A stretch of 64,000 nucleotides of DNA from contig JACDTU010000001.1 of assembly GCA_022376465.1 (NCBI GenBank), forward strand, positions 434,001 to 498,000, in the 5' to 3' direction. Both the position numbers and the translations under genes were made by a program. Below the pieces are notes generated by a model. The model was not told the origin of the DNA. It saw only the letters and a list, made by a program, of their open reading frames with translations, and did no database searches. Source of the stretch: Cubamyces lactineus. Taxonomy: Eukaryota; Basidiomycota; Agaricomycetes; Polyporales; Polyporaceae. Of this stretch, positions 30,628 through 40,533 are shown piece after piece (position 1 is the first letter of the stretch; each line of letters starts with the position of its first letter).

Positions 30628-32591
30628 ATGAGTGGGAGTGTGAACTCGTACATACAGGCTTATCACATCTCTTTCCACATCTGGTTTCCTCCATTCGCTT
30701 TGGCTTTGTTACCGGTATCCCACTCATTTGCCATACATACACCCCTCCTAACAGTACTTCCCTACTCTTCCCACCTGGAGCGTTTCAGCAAATTGTCGAG
30801 CATGAGTTCGATACCAGTAGATACATTGGTCCTTTCTCATGTACGGAGCTCGAGTCCCTTATTGGTCCTTTTCAGACATCCCCTTTGTCCCTTATCCCAA
30901 AGCCTCATAAGCCTCACGTATACTGTCTCATACAAAACTTCTCATTTCCAAGAACACCATCCAATGGACTCTCTTCTATCAATTCTCATATTATATCTGC
31001 TAATTACCCTTGCACGTGGGGAATATTCAACGCTTTTGCACTTCTCTGTTGGCGACTTCCCCCAGGCTCGCAAGGCGCTGTACGAGATGTGGCTGAGGCA
31101 TACAGAATCATACCTCTCCATCCATCGCAATGGCCCGGGACGGTCATTTGCTTGGACGAGGACAAGTTTGCGGTCAATAGTAGTGCCGCTTTTGGAGTGG
31201 GATCCCACACTGGCATCTATGGTTCCCTCGCAGATGCGTTCGTTGACGTTCTTCGATTCGACGGCATCGGTCCTCTGGCGAAGTGGGTTGATGACATGGT
31301 CTTTTTGCGTCTACTACGACAACACATTGACGACTACAATTGGCGACGTGAAGACTGGCGCGCGCAGATCACCCGACATGGAGGTGTTCACCATCAAGGG
31401 GGCAGACTATGGTTTGGCGGCGATGAACTGCCAGATGGCCGACTCGACGAGTTCGTCGAAGACATGGCACATCCAATACGCGCCATTGAACGCCAGGTCG
31501 CCACAACAATGCCTGAATTGGCTTATACGTACGGATTGGAGGACATTGACGCGATCTCGTCACGTCTCGGACTTCCCTGGCAGAGCGAGAAAGACCACCC
31601 ATTCTCGTCTCAATTCCCTTTCACTGGCTTTCTGTGGAACTTGGAGGCGCCACGAACAGTCAGCATATCGCGCGAGAAGGCCGACAAATACATCCGCGCC
31701 ATCGACAACTGGTCCTCCTCCCGCACGCACACTCTCCACAACGCCCAGAATCTGTACGGAAAGCTTTGGCACGCGGCCCTGGTCGTTCAGCAAGGCAGAG
31801 CTTACCTTATCAACCTGGAATCCATGCTGGGAGTCGTTCACGACCGTCCGTTCATGCCTCGTACCCCACCCATCCGTACTGCTGAGGACCTTGCTTGGTG
31901 GCTAGCGGCCCTCAGTAAGCCTACCATCTCAAGACCCATCCCAGGACCTGTCGTTGTCCGGGACCTTCAAGCCTTCTCTGATGCGAGCTCCGGAGTTGGC
32001 ATCGCCGTGGTCATACATGGCCGGTGGAGAGCGTGGAGACTGCTCCCAGGGTGGAAGCGGGATAAACGAGAAATTGGATGGGCCGAAGCCATTGGCTTTG
32101 AATTCCTTGTCCTTTCCGTCCTGGCTCTACACCAGAACTCTGCCCCCGCACCTTTTAGGGTCTACGGAGACAACCGTGGAGCTGTCGAAGGTTGGTGGAA
32201 AGGGAGAAGTCGCAACCGCCCGACCAACGATGTCTTCAAGCGCATCGCCAGAGTTCTTGACGAACAGCATAGCCAAGTTCATACGCACTACGTCAGAAGT
32301 GCAGAAAACCCAGCCGATGGACCATCCTGTGGCATCTACCCCTCAAGATCACTCCTTCTTCCCCCCCTACCCATTCCTCTCGAAATACGACAGTTCCTCG
32401 TCGACTTCGATGCTCCCGAAACCGCAGCGGAAGTACGGCACTACTCCAAACATGGCAAACCGCGACCGCAAGCAAAGCCATCAGAGATACCATCAGAACG
32501 GGCCCGCCGTGTACAACAAGACGAGCACTTCGAACAAGCTGAGCTTAGCTGGGCCTCATCGTATTGGCCAGATGAACAAGACGCGTTTTGA
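30567..32591 (+). CDS. DIRS-like reverse transcriptase/RNase H
   Basis: A 674-aa intact ORF starting at ATG 30567. RT copies the element RNA into DNA; RNase H removes the RNA strand. Boxes seen: SLIPKPHKPHVYCLIQNFSF (fingers), AVRDVAEAYRIIPLH (palm motif A, catalytic Asp), GIGPLAKWVDDMVFLRLL (WVDD instead of YxDD, as usual in DIRS), PFTGFLWNLE, and RNase H residues in LQAFSDASSGVGIAVV (Asp), EIGWAEAIGFEF (Glu) and FRVYGDNRGAVEGWW (Asp). The ORF overlaps gag by 61 nt in a +1 frame and the recombinase ORF by at least 140 nt. No methyltransferase-like domain was noticed. All catalytic residues appear present, so this enzyme could be functional. Confidence 0.9.
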   Translation: MAPAVVLSRRHEQPLTPLQLHEWECELVHTGLSHLFPHLVSSIRFGFVTGIPLICHTYTPPNSTSLLFPPGAFQQIVEHEFDTSRYIGPFSCTELESLIGPFQTSPLSLIPKPHKPHVYCLIQNFSFPRTPSNGLSSINSHIISANYPCTWGIFNAFALLCWRLPPGSQGAVRDVAEAYRIIPLHPSQWPGTVICLDEDKFAVNSSAAFGVGSHTGIYGSLADAFVDVLRFDGIGPLAKWVDDMVFLRLLRQHIDDYNWRREDWRAQITRHGGVHHQGGRLWFGGDELPDGRLDEFVEDMAHPIRAIERQVATTMPELAYTYGLEDIDAISSRLGLPWQSEKDHPFSSQFPFTGFLWNLEAPRTVSISREKADKYIRAIDNWSSSRTHTLHNAQNLYGKLWHAALVVQQGRAYLINLESMLGVVHDRPFMPRTPPIRTAEDLAWWLAALSKPTISRPIPGPVVVRDLQAFSDASSGVGIAVVIHGRWRAWRLLPGWKRDKREIGWAEAIGFEFLVLSVLALHQNSAPAPFRVYGDNRGAVEGWWKGRSRNRPTNDVFKRIARVLDEQHSQVHTHYVRSAENPADGPSCGIYPSRSLLLPPLPIPLEIRQFLVDFDAPETAAEVRHYSKHGKPRPQAKPSEIPSERARRVQQDEHFEQAELSWASSYWPDEQDAF

Positions 32592-33786
32592 TGCTCCCTT
32601 GCCATCCAGGGAGAAACCACGGTGGAGAAAAGATGCTACGCAGCGTGGCGGGCTTAACCTCACCCCATCGTCTCTATGCCCGGCATGCGCTGCATCAGAC
32701 CAACTGCTCAAATGGGTTCCTATTGCTTCTAGGCGCCAGCGGAATCACAATGAGAATGCTGACAAGCTCTCAGATGCCGATCTGCAACGGATCAGTGACG
32801 TCTCCGCCTTTGCATGGGAAACGTCGACGCTCAGTACGTACGGTTCAGGGCTCCTGGTTTACCATGTATTTTGCGACCTCAAGGGCATCCCAGAGCCACA
32901 GCGCGCTCCGGCGAGTGAGGTCCTCATCCTCGCCTTCATTGCTGCCATCGCAGGGTTGTACGCCCTGTCTGCAATATCCAACTATGTCGCCGGGGTATGT
33001 GCATGGCACATACTCCACGGCTTTCCTTGGGCCGTGGACAGGGACCGGTACAAGGCGGCTCTTACGGGCGCGGCTCAGCTAGCACCGGCAACTTCCAAAC
33101 GTCCAGCTCGAGTGCCCTTACCATTGGAAACCCTGCGGCGTTTGGCAGAGCATTTTGATCTCTCCAAACCACTGGACGCAGCGGTCTGGGCATGCTTATG
33201 CATCAGTTTCTTCTCACTTGCACGTCTTGGAGAGCTCACTGTACAAACACAAAAGAGCTTTCGGTTGGACGCCCACCCATCCCGTGCACACATCCGGCGG
33301 GAGCATCATCGTGACGGCTCTGAGGTCTATGTGGTGCACCTCCCACGAACCAAGTCTGCTCCACGGGGAGAAGACATATTGTTTGGCAAACAGCAAGGCA
33401 TTGTTGACCCTTGGACAGCACTCGAGAACCACCTCGCTGTCAACGCTCTTGCTTCAACAACGCATATCTTCGCCTACCGCAAGAGCCCCAGCAACGCGAT
33501 CATTCCCTTGACCCGGCGTGCCTTCACCACTTGCCTCAAAGCGGCGGCAGCGCAGACGGGAGTTCCGGACATACCAGGCCATAGCCTACGCATTGGCGGT
33601 ACTCTCGAGTATCTCCTACGGGGGATCTCATTCGAGACGGTCAAGGCGATCGGGCATTGGCAAAGTGACGCCTTCACGTTGTATCTACGCAAGCATGCCC
33701 AAATTCTCGCACCATATCTACAAGACCAACCGGAGGTGCTCAGCGAGCTGTCAAAGCAAACTATACAGTTGCCGCCAGTGCGTTGA
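32452..33786 (+). CDS. DIRS-like tyrosine recombinase
   Basis: This integrates the circular DNA form. The frame is open from 31954, but the first part lies inside RT/RNase H; I chose the ATG at 32452 because similarity to other recombinases begins soon after it. N-terminal SAM-like half: FAWETSTLSTYGSGLLVYHVF and AISNYVAGVCAWHILHG. Catalytic half: Arg in FSLARLGELTV, HxxR in PGHSLRIGGTLEYLL, GHW in VKAIGHWQSD and Tyr in FTLYLRKH. The R-HxxR-H/W-Y set is complete. The frame is +1 relative to RT/RNase H, so expression may need an internal start, a frameshift or a separate transcript. The stop lies at 33784-33786. Confidence 0.9.
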   Translation: MANRDRKQSHQRYHQNGPAVYNKTSTSNKLSLAGPHRIGQMNKTRFDAPLPSREKPRWRKDATQRGGLNLTPSSLCPACAASDQLLKWVPIASRRQRNHNENADKLSDADLQRISDVSAFAWETSTLSTYGSGLLVYHVFCDLKGIPEPQRAPASEVLILAFIAAIAGLYALSAISNYVAGVCAWHILHGFPWAVDRDRYKAALTGAAQLAPATSKRPARVPLPLETLRRLAEHFDLSKPLDAAVWACLCISFFSLARLGELTVQTQKSFRLDAHPSRAHIRREHHRDGSEVYVVHLPRTKSAPRGEDILFGKQQGIVDPWTALENHLAVNALASTTHIFAYRKSPSNAIIPLTRRAFTTCLKAAAAQTGVPDIPGHSLRIGGTLEYLLRGISFETVKAIGHWQSDAFTLYLRKHAQILAPYLQDQPEVLSELSKQTIQLPPVR

Positions 33787-34050
33787 CAGCTGCAGGTGAG
33801 CCGTTAGCTCCTAGGAGTGGGGTTGTCATGTGAGCGTGGCCGCGTCGCTATCAGGCTCCTACTTGATGGGAGTTCACTGCTCACATGCCCTGCACACAGG
33901 AGTTTTCGAAGATGCGCGCCTACCCTCGCATCAGGAGGCTCGTCCTGTGTGCCTGCAGGCAGGCCTTCGCCCACGTCCTCACCGCACAATGTAGCACAAG
34001 TATCCTGTAATATTCTCATCTAATGCATCTTTGCCTACACATCTAGGACG
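33787..34050 (+). other. 3' untranslated end of the DIRS-like element
   Basis: GC-rich non-coding sequence with imperfect inverted repeats (for example CCTGCACACAGGAG and CTCGTCCTGTGTGCCTGCAGG). This is where the DIRS right terminal repeat and internal complementary region should lie; I found no convincing match to the left edge. Confidence 0.4.
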
Positions 34051-34079
34051 TCCGAACGTACATCAGTACATAAACTTCA

Positions 34080-34551
34080 AAGTCAGGCTCTTGCTGTCTT
34101 CATTTGTTTGCTTGAAACGTCTGGGACACACACACATTGATCAACGTGTTTTGTGCTTGTTCGAGGTAAGTACATGCTCGCTGCGCATACTCCTTTACTC
34201 CTGGATAGTGGATATCCGTTGATATTTCACTCATAGACTTTGGCAAATAGCCGTAAGTCAACTCAAAAGGCGCAAAGCCTATCAAAGCGTTAGTAGCGCA
34301 AACTCAGCTAGGGGCTTCTCATACCAGTCCTTCTGGTCAGGAGCTACCATGGGCCGTGGTATCCGAGTGATTGAACGAATAGTTCGCTCACTCAGTCCAT
34401 CCCTTTGCAGGTGGAACACAGTTGACATAAACTTAGCTCCCATCAACCAGTGCAATTTGCTCCAGAATCTGGATGTGACCTTGCTGTCCCTGTCAGACAC
34501 GATAGTCCCAGGTAGTCCGTGGAGTTGCACTACTTCTTGTAGATAGATCAT
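34080..34551 (-). pseudogene. gypsy family B integrase fragment
   Basis: Minus-strand ORFs 34551-34282 and 34285-34100 hold integrase core boxes LPGTIVSDRDSKVTSRFW, STVFHLQRDGLSERTIR and PLAEFALLTL, then IGFAPFELTYGYLPKS and a helix. A 1-2 nt frame change joins the two. The catalytic Asp of SDRD is present, but the first Asp-containing segment upstream is degraded. This is the 3' end of what remains of family B pol; the C-terminal module is missing and DIRS sequence begins nearby. Confidence 0.75.
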
Positions 34552-34559
34552 GGCCCATT

Positions 34560-34850
34560 CAGCTGTGGTAGTAGTTGTAATAACGGGTACTAAGTGTACC
34601 AGCGAAGTTAATCAACATATGACCACCCACACATAGTTGTGTCTGTGTGATGGCGGGAATGGACTCACAAAGTCCATTGAGATTGAATTCCACAGCATTC
34701 ATGGAATGAGTAACTATGTAAGAGGCCTATATGGAGCTAATTACTTGCCTTAACTGTTTAACAAGTCCCGCAAGAGATGCAGAACTTGCATACATCCTTG
34801 CACAAGCTGGGCTAGCAGAACCGCCATTGGATGTAATCCAATATGCATCA
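34560..34850 (-). other. decayed integrase N-terminal region of family B
   Basis: Short frames only. The position between RNase H (about 34990-34880) and the integrase core (34551) implies this was the integrase zinc domain, but I can read only fragments. Confidence 0.4.
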
Positions 34851-34859
34851 AGGTTCCAC

Positions 34860-36284
34860 AATGGCGACTAGCTCAGGCAACATTCACACCTTCATTGGTA
34901 CACATTGTAGTTTAATTTACCCGGGATGTATGTTATATTGTACTGGAAATGAGCTAAGAACCTGTACCACCAGATTTGACGGCTGTTAGGGCGAGGTAGC
35001 CCTTTGTTAGGACCGTGCCGTCCGGGGGTACAACTCTGGTGGTCGGGACTTGGACAGAGTTCGGGGTCGGAGTACGACCGGAGGTCGGACTAGCACTGTT
35101 GTGAGGACTTTCGCGAAACTATTAGTAACGCACGGGTTCCAACTCGGTGTCCTCTATTTGCGGACTACAGAGTATGGACTTGATGGGACGGAGGTCAGAC
35201 TTGGGAACGGGGTTGGGTCGGAGGGGTTGGTAGGAAGGGAACGAGGGTTGGTCGGACTAGGGGGTCGGGGTTGAGTGTCAGACTACGGACTGGAAGTCCA
35301 GTATGACGAGTTAATGAGGTATAACGAGATACAACGAGATTTCCGAACTAAGTAGCTACTACATTCCGGGGCAGTATTTATACTAAGTCAGAAACCCGAT
35401 AGAAACAATAAGAGATGTACGCAATAGGAAGGAGTAGAACGAAAGTACGAAGTACCTTGCCAAGGGTAAGATAACGCAGATAGCTCAGTAAGCAAAAGCC
35501 TCATGTAGGTAGCGCCATGAGGGGTTATCTAAGACATGTAAGTCATGGGGTCGGGGGAAGTCCGAAGTACGGGGTCGGGGGTACGGGGTACGGAAGAACA
35601 GAGTACGGGGGAATGGAGTACGTGATGCGGAGTAGGGAGCGGAGTTCGGGGGTTCGGGGCTCGGACTTCGGGGTTACAGCATGGAGCGTAACACCCTTGC
35701 AGAAACTCCAGCACTTTGTGGTCAGTGACCACATGGACAAATCGTCCTAGAGGCTTGTCCTCCCACTTCATCAATCCCTGTAGAATTGCTAGAGCTTCTT
35801 GCTCATAAGTGGGGTACGCTCGCTGCGCACTCATGAACTCCTTGGATAGAAATCCAGCGGGACAACAGGTCTGCCAATCAGGCCCTTGACCATATAGGGC
35901 ACCTAGCCCGTACACTGATGCGTCACAAATGAGCCAAATAGGCTCATCCTCGTTAGGATCAATCAGCTTGAGCTAGCTTGAGGATAGGGACCTTACAAGC
36001 AAGTGCTTTGATTTGTGCAAGGCATGCCAGATCAATGGTCTGTCGTTCCGTATCATGCCTGACAACGGCGTGGTATACACTGTTATGTCCAGCATAAAAT
36101 GAGCTAGGTAGTTGACCAGACCCAGGAAGTGTTGCACTTCCTGGTAGGTACATGGAGTCAGCCAGTTGCAGACCCGGCTCATCTTGTCCATATCAGTGTG
36201 AAGTCCTCGGTCATCTATTTGATGACCAAGACAACCCAAGTCTTTCCAGTATGAATCGCAAAAAAGCGACTTAAGAACAACCAC
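34860..36284 (-). pseudogene. gypsy family B RT end and RNase H, split by a solo LTR
   Basis: Minus-strand frames 36284-35959 (LGCLGHQIDDRGLHTDMDK, VQHFLGLVNYLAHFML) give the RT connection, and 35915-35699 gives RNase H (LPFGLICD-like lead-in, LSKEFMSAQRAYPTYEQEALAI, RFVHVVTDHKVLEFL). RNase H resumes past the LTR at 35004-34880 with SRQIWWYRFLAHFQYNITY and IPGKLNYNV. The break is exactly the CCCTT target duplication of the solo LTR, so it was one open domain before insertion. Other stops show it was already decaying. Confidence 0.85.
35005..35693 (-). repeat. solo LTR of gypsy family A
   Basis: 689 bp, beginning TGTTACG at 35693 (minus orientation) and ending CTAACA at 35005, closely similar to the LTRs of A1 and of the complete element. 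It is flanked by the 5-bp duplication CCCTT at 35000-35004 and 35694-35698. This is the typical product of recombination between the two LTRs of an inserted copy. It interrupts RNase H of the family-B relic. Confidence 0.95.
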
Positions 36285-36299
36285 ACTTTGAAGAGCTTC

Positions 36300-36960
36300 T
36301 TAAATACTATTTTAAGGTGCTTTTCGTGCTCCTCTATGGAGTCCGGATACACAAAGATATTGTAGAGATATACATGGACAAATCATCCTATGCAATCCCA
36401 AAGCATGGAGGTCATCAGATGTTGGAACTTCAATGGGGTGTTTGTGTCTCCTTGCTGCAAAACCTTACTCACAAATGTGCCACAGGGAGTGGTGAATGCT
36501 GTCTCCACACATCCTCTGCTATAATGTGTGTTATGCTTTTGAGTGTGACTCTTAAACTATCAAGCCTTAAGATGTCAATGGATAGAGAGCTTGTATCTAT
36601 CTGATTACTAGCCCTAGCTTTTCTAGCATAAGCGCGTGGTAACTTGTTCAGTGAAAGCAAGTTAACAAGCAACCGAGATCGTAATTTGTGAAGAGACTGA
36701 AAGCTGAGGGTGGCTCTGTAGCATTGCCTACTACATACATGAACAGAAGATGAGGAGAGGAATGTTCTAGCGTATACAAGGACTTTCTGGTACATTGTAG
36801 TCAGCGCTGTTTGAACCTAGTGTCACTGTGGCAGTGCTACTGTGCACTGCAAGCGGCTGCACAGAAGCGACTGTGCATCCCTATAGTGATAGGTATAGAG
36901 TAAATGCTAAAAAGTACTAGCTGAGATAAGAACATTCCTATTGTAGAGAACCGTAGCTAC
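36300..36960 (-). other. decayed RT core of family B
   Basis: The catalytic palm should lie here, between the N-terminal RT piece (37312-36965) and the connection (36284). I see only scattered short frames and no YxDD box that I trust; the region has stops in all frames. Confidence 0.4.
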
Positions 36961-36964
36961 AATC

Positions 36965-37312
36965 CTAGAGTCCGCCATATTCATATTGTAAATTGACGTC
37001 CATCTGGATCAGGTCCTGGTCAGGAAATGGTGTGAGGCCATATATAGTATTGTTATTACACTGCTGAGCATCAACAACAGTACATAGTTCTCCATTGTTC
37101 TTGGCTATGCATAGCAGGGGTGCTGCTTGCTCCATGGTGACTGGTTGCCACCATCCTGCCTTTACATACTGTTTGACCTTGTTGATCAGCGCAGGTTTGG
37201 CAATGTCTGCACACCTAGGTAGGTGGTAGCAGTATTTCTTCTGTTCGTCTATGAGAGGGATGCAATGGTTGATCTCCCAATAAGGGGGCAACTCTCCTGG
37301 CGGAGGATGCAT
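36965..37312 (-). pseudogene. gypsy family B RT N-terminal fragment
   Basis: A 115-aa minus-strand ORF with PPYWEINHCIPLIDEQKKY, then LINKVKQYVKAGWWQPV and AAPLLCIAKNNGELCTVVDA, followed by TPFPDQDLIQMDVN. These are the RT fingers and first palm boxes of Ty3/gypsy enzymes, with several substitutions (CTVVDAQQCNN where family members usually have RxVVDxRxLN). It ends at a stop before the catalytic box. Confidence 0.75.
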
Positions 37313-37579
37313 AATGTCATCTGTCTTCGCATACCACTTCTTCTGGAGCTTAATCAGCTCCTCTTCCTTGTCATCAATGATAAAGCCTATATGACTTCAT
37401 CTAATGATCTTGTCTTCCTATTGTTCTTTAGCTATTCAATTGAACATCTTGTTGATGCCAAAGGAATCTTATTGACCCCATTGATCTCTTTGAGGTTCTG
37501 TTGATGAGTGCCTAGATGTCACAACTCATTCATGAATGTCTGGGGCCAAGTCTGTTTTGGCTTGACCTTGATGTCACAA

Positions 37580-38158
37580 AGGTTTTAAAAGCTACTTCGC
37601 CATCCCCTCCCCCTCCTGACGACATCAAGTTGCTTGTTGCACAGTGTGTTCAGGAGAGCTCCACTTTTGTGGAAAGCACCATACTCTGCTACATTGCGAT
37701 ACGGTGGGTGCAGAGTACAAACTTGTATTCTTACCCTTTTTTGCTGAAAGCTTGGTAATCTTTGTTTGTGGAACAACTTTAGTTGTTGTCCCTTTATTGA
37801 TGTTGTTCTCTTGACATTGTCTTTGATTCTTGTATTTCAACAGATTGAGCAATTTAATTGATTGTCCATTCACCAAGACAGTGTTATTACCGAAGTTGAG
37901 CACTACATTGTGCTTACAACAGAACCGAAGTATGATGTCATAACAATTGATGTCCACTACATCAAAGTAGTGGCTTGTCTCGAGCTGGCCAACTTGTACA
38001 GTAGCGCATGCACCAAAGTTGATGCATGTCCTACTACCTTTGGTTCCTAGTTGGAGACAAACAGGTTCAGCCAGATCTATATGATCTGCTTGACACAAGT
38101 ATGCCATTTCATGCATCATCAAATCGGTCATACATCCTAAGTCAAATAACCCCAACAC
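37580..38158 (-). pseudogene. gypsy family B protease fragment
   Basis: Minus-strand ORF 38158-37625 begins VLGLFDLGCMTDLMM, a retropepsin active-site context in which D-S/T-G has become D-L-G, and continues with VDINCYDIILRFCCKHNVVLNFGNN, a typical flap and hydrophobic C-terminal strand. A Lys-rich linker follows. Loss of the active-site Ser/Thr and the surrounding stops mark it as dead. It lies between gag (38610-39855) and RT (37312). Confidence 0.7.
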
Positions 38159-38599
38159 TTTGATACCATTAATTGGTATCTGGGTGCAAAGTATACACTG
38201 AGCACGCTCATTGCATCTCAGCTGGTCTTCTGGCTGCTTCAGATGTCTAACTTTGGCATCATAAAGCCATGTGTGTGAAATGTTCCGTTCTGGTTAAACA
38301 GCCATTGCATGGGCTCAGAAGAGATCAGTTTTGATCTCTTGCATGGCAGCTACACACATACCATGGAACTCTAGTTCCTCTTTGGAGAGATGGTAGGTCT
38401 TCCTGTTCAGATTTGTATTGCAACCCATTACCTCTGTATTAGATTTGGGGTAATCTTCCACCAGTCCAGACTGACCTACTTGTTGAGTAGGTTCCTCATC
38501 AACTTGGTTGTCCTGAGGGACTTGTTCAACTTCTTGTTAAACGGGCCCTTCTTCTGTTACCGGTGGTTTGCTCACTATTTGTTGAGCCAACACTCTTAC

Positions 38600-39855
38600 A
38601 TTATGGAACACTGTTTGCTTCCCATACTTCGGGCATTTGGGATTCACCACATAGTGGCCTATGTGGCCACATGAGCAGCACTTGACAGGACCAGTACTGC
38701 GCTTATTGTGTGGTCTGGTATTGTTTGATGTTGGTCATATCCCAGACACACTGGCTTGGGGTGCCCATTGGTACTGACTGTCTGAGGGTCTTGATGAGGA
38801 CCATCCCTACTTGCTACTGCTATTTGCAGTATGCCATGATTGAGGTCGATGTGATGAGCTTTGAGGTTGTCCTGGCTTGGCATCTCTTGATGCCTTACCA
38901 GACCTAACTGAAGCTGCCTAATTTGCAAGGATTCACGTGAGTGCTTGCAACTTTGCAAGACATGAAGGTTTTGCTCGTATTCAAGTGCAGCCTGGTATAC
39001 CTCCCAGGCCTCTTTGAAGGTCCAGTGGGTCTTCTCTTGTGTGGGAGCCTTGACAGTATTATAGAACCAGGTGGCTGTATCACTGCCCAGACTATTGCTG
39101 GCTAGTTGCAGGTGATCCTTGTCAAGCCTTTTGCCAGTTAGGTACGAGGTACTAAAGTATTCAAGGAGGCTTTGAAGCCAAACCTCAAACTTGTCAGAGT
39201 TGTCCTTGCCCTTGTATCCTAGTGATGATGGCAATTTAGCCAACTTCAAGTACACAGGCAGGTCATCAATGAGATTGTTTCCCACTTGCTCATCTATTAT
39301 GGTAAGGAGCCTTTGTAAGGAGCCTTTGGACTCCTATATCATCGTGTACATTGGCTATGGGGCCAACATATGCTAACTTCTCCCATGATTCTCTCGAACT
39401 GGGAATAGGCATGGTGAGAGGAGGTGCTACCAAGGTCTGCCTAGGACCTCAGGCACTCAGTCCTGTGAATGGCAAAGTCTACAGCACTTGTTTGTATGCT
39501 GGCCCTCTTGGCACTAAAGACCAGGGATCCGCACTAGCAACTAATGACATTGACCTTAGACTTGAGCTATCAAACACAACACTTCGCTGGGGAGCTTATT
39601 GCTCCTTGGTGCACCCATATTGAGCATTAGCTGAATGACTTGACAATGCACTTGTCCCAAATTGTGTTGATGCAGAGCTTCTTGCACTTTACTAATGAAT
39701 TGATGAGGTTCATTCTTGTTACGGTTGGACCATTCATGTTTGTCAGGCTGGACTATGTTGTTGACCTGTTGCTCATTCTGAGTGGACATTGTGTCCTTGT
39801 CATGATTTGACTTCCTGTCATGATCCTTAGCATCTTCTTCCCAGTCCAAGGCTAC
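38600..39855 (-). pseudogene. gypsy family B gag, 3' portion
   Basis: Minus-strand ORF 39285-38659 has a capsid-like domain (FEVWLQSLLEYFSTSYLTG, DTATWFYNTVKAP, TFKEAWEVYQAAL). A knuckle KCCSCGHIGHYVVNPKCPKYG lies at about 38680-38610 in a shifted frame. Upstream, 39855-39610 continues with LDWEEDAKDHDRKSNHD and FISKVQEALHQHNLGQ. The frame runs straight into the target site of element A at 39851-39855 and resumes at 52991, so element A landed inside this gag. Confidence 0.75.
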
Positions 39856-40502
39856 TGTTACGCCCCGTGCTGTAACCCCGAAGTCCGATCCCCGAACCCC
39901 CGTACTCCGCATCACGAACTCCGCTTCTCCGTACTCCGCTCTTCCGTACCCCGTACCTCCGACCCCGTTCTCCATACTCCGCACTTCGTACTCCGTACTT
40001 CGGACTTCCCCCGACCCCATGACTTACATGTCTCAGATAACCCCTCATGGCGCTGCCTACATGAGGCTTTTGCTTACTGAGCTATCTACGTTATCTTACC
40101 CTTGGCAAGTTACTTCGTACTTTCGTTCTACTCCTTCCTATCACGTACATCTCTTATTGTTTTTATCGGGTTCCTGACTTAGTATAAATACTGCCCCGGA
40201 ATGTAGTAGCTACGGAGTTCGGAAATCTCGTTATACTCATTACTGGTTCAACTCGTACTCCGACACTCAACCCCGACCCTCTAGTCCGACCAACCTTCGT
40301 TTCCAAGTCCGACCTCCGACCCGTCAAGTCCGTACTCCGCAGTCCGCAAATAGAGGACACCGAGTCGGAACCCGTGCGTTACTAATAGTTTCGCGAAAGT
40401 CCTCACTACAGTGCCAGTCCGACCTCCGGTCGTACTCCGTCCCCGAACTCCGTCCAAGTCCCGACCACCGGAGTTGTACCCCCGGACGGCACGGTCCTAA
40501 CA
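39856..40502 (+). repeat. 5' LTR of element A
   Basis: 647 bp, TGTTACG...CTAACA. The first 150 bp are short CCG-spaced repeats (ACTCCG units); downstream come a TAGTATAAATACTG TATA box near 40180 and the transcribed R/U5 part. It differs from the 3' LTR mainly by substitutions and small indels in the repeat zone. Confidence 0.95.
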
Positions 40503-40533
40503 GTATTTCCGAACTCACCGGGTTTCACTCAAT

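Larger units (their letters stand above)
28650..34020 (+). mobile_element. DIRS-like tyrosine-recombinase retrotransposon
   Basis: The coding module has three overlapping plus-strand ORFs: gag-like (28784-30627, spliced), RT/RNase H (30567-32591) and tyrosine recombinase (to 33786). This combination, with a recombinase in place of an integrase, defines DIRS-like elements, which insert through a circular DNA intermediate without target duplication. I could not recognise the inverted terminal repeats or the internal complementary region, so both ends are approximate. RT and YR frames are fully open; only the gag second exon has a stop. Confidence 0.85.

Noticed and set aside
30394..31905. 503-aa plus-strand frame overlapping the DIRS RT
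   Set aside because: It is a shadow frame of the RT/RNase H gene: it carries no motif, whereas the other frame has all RT and RNase H boxes.
39823..40080. Short frames across the family-A LTRs with SPNPRTPHHELRF-type repeats
   Set aside because: They are low-complexity translations of the CCG-spaced LTR repeats, repeated in every LTR copy.
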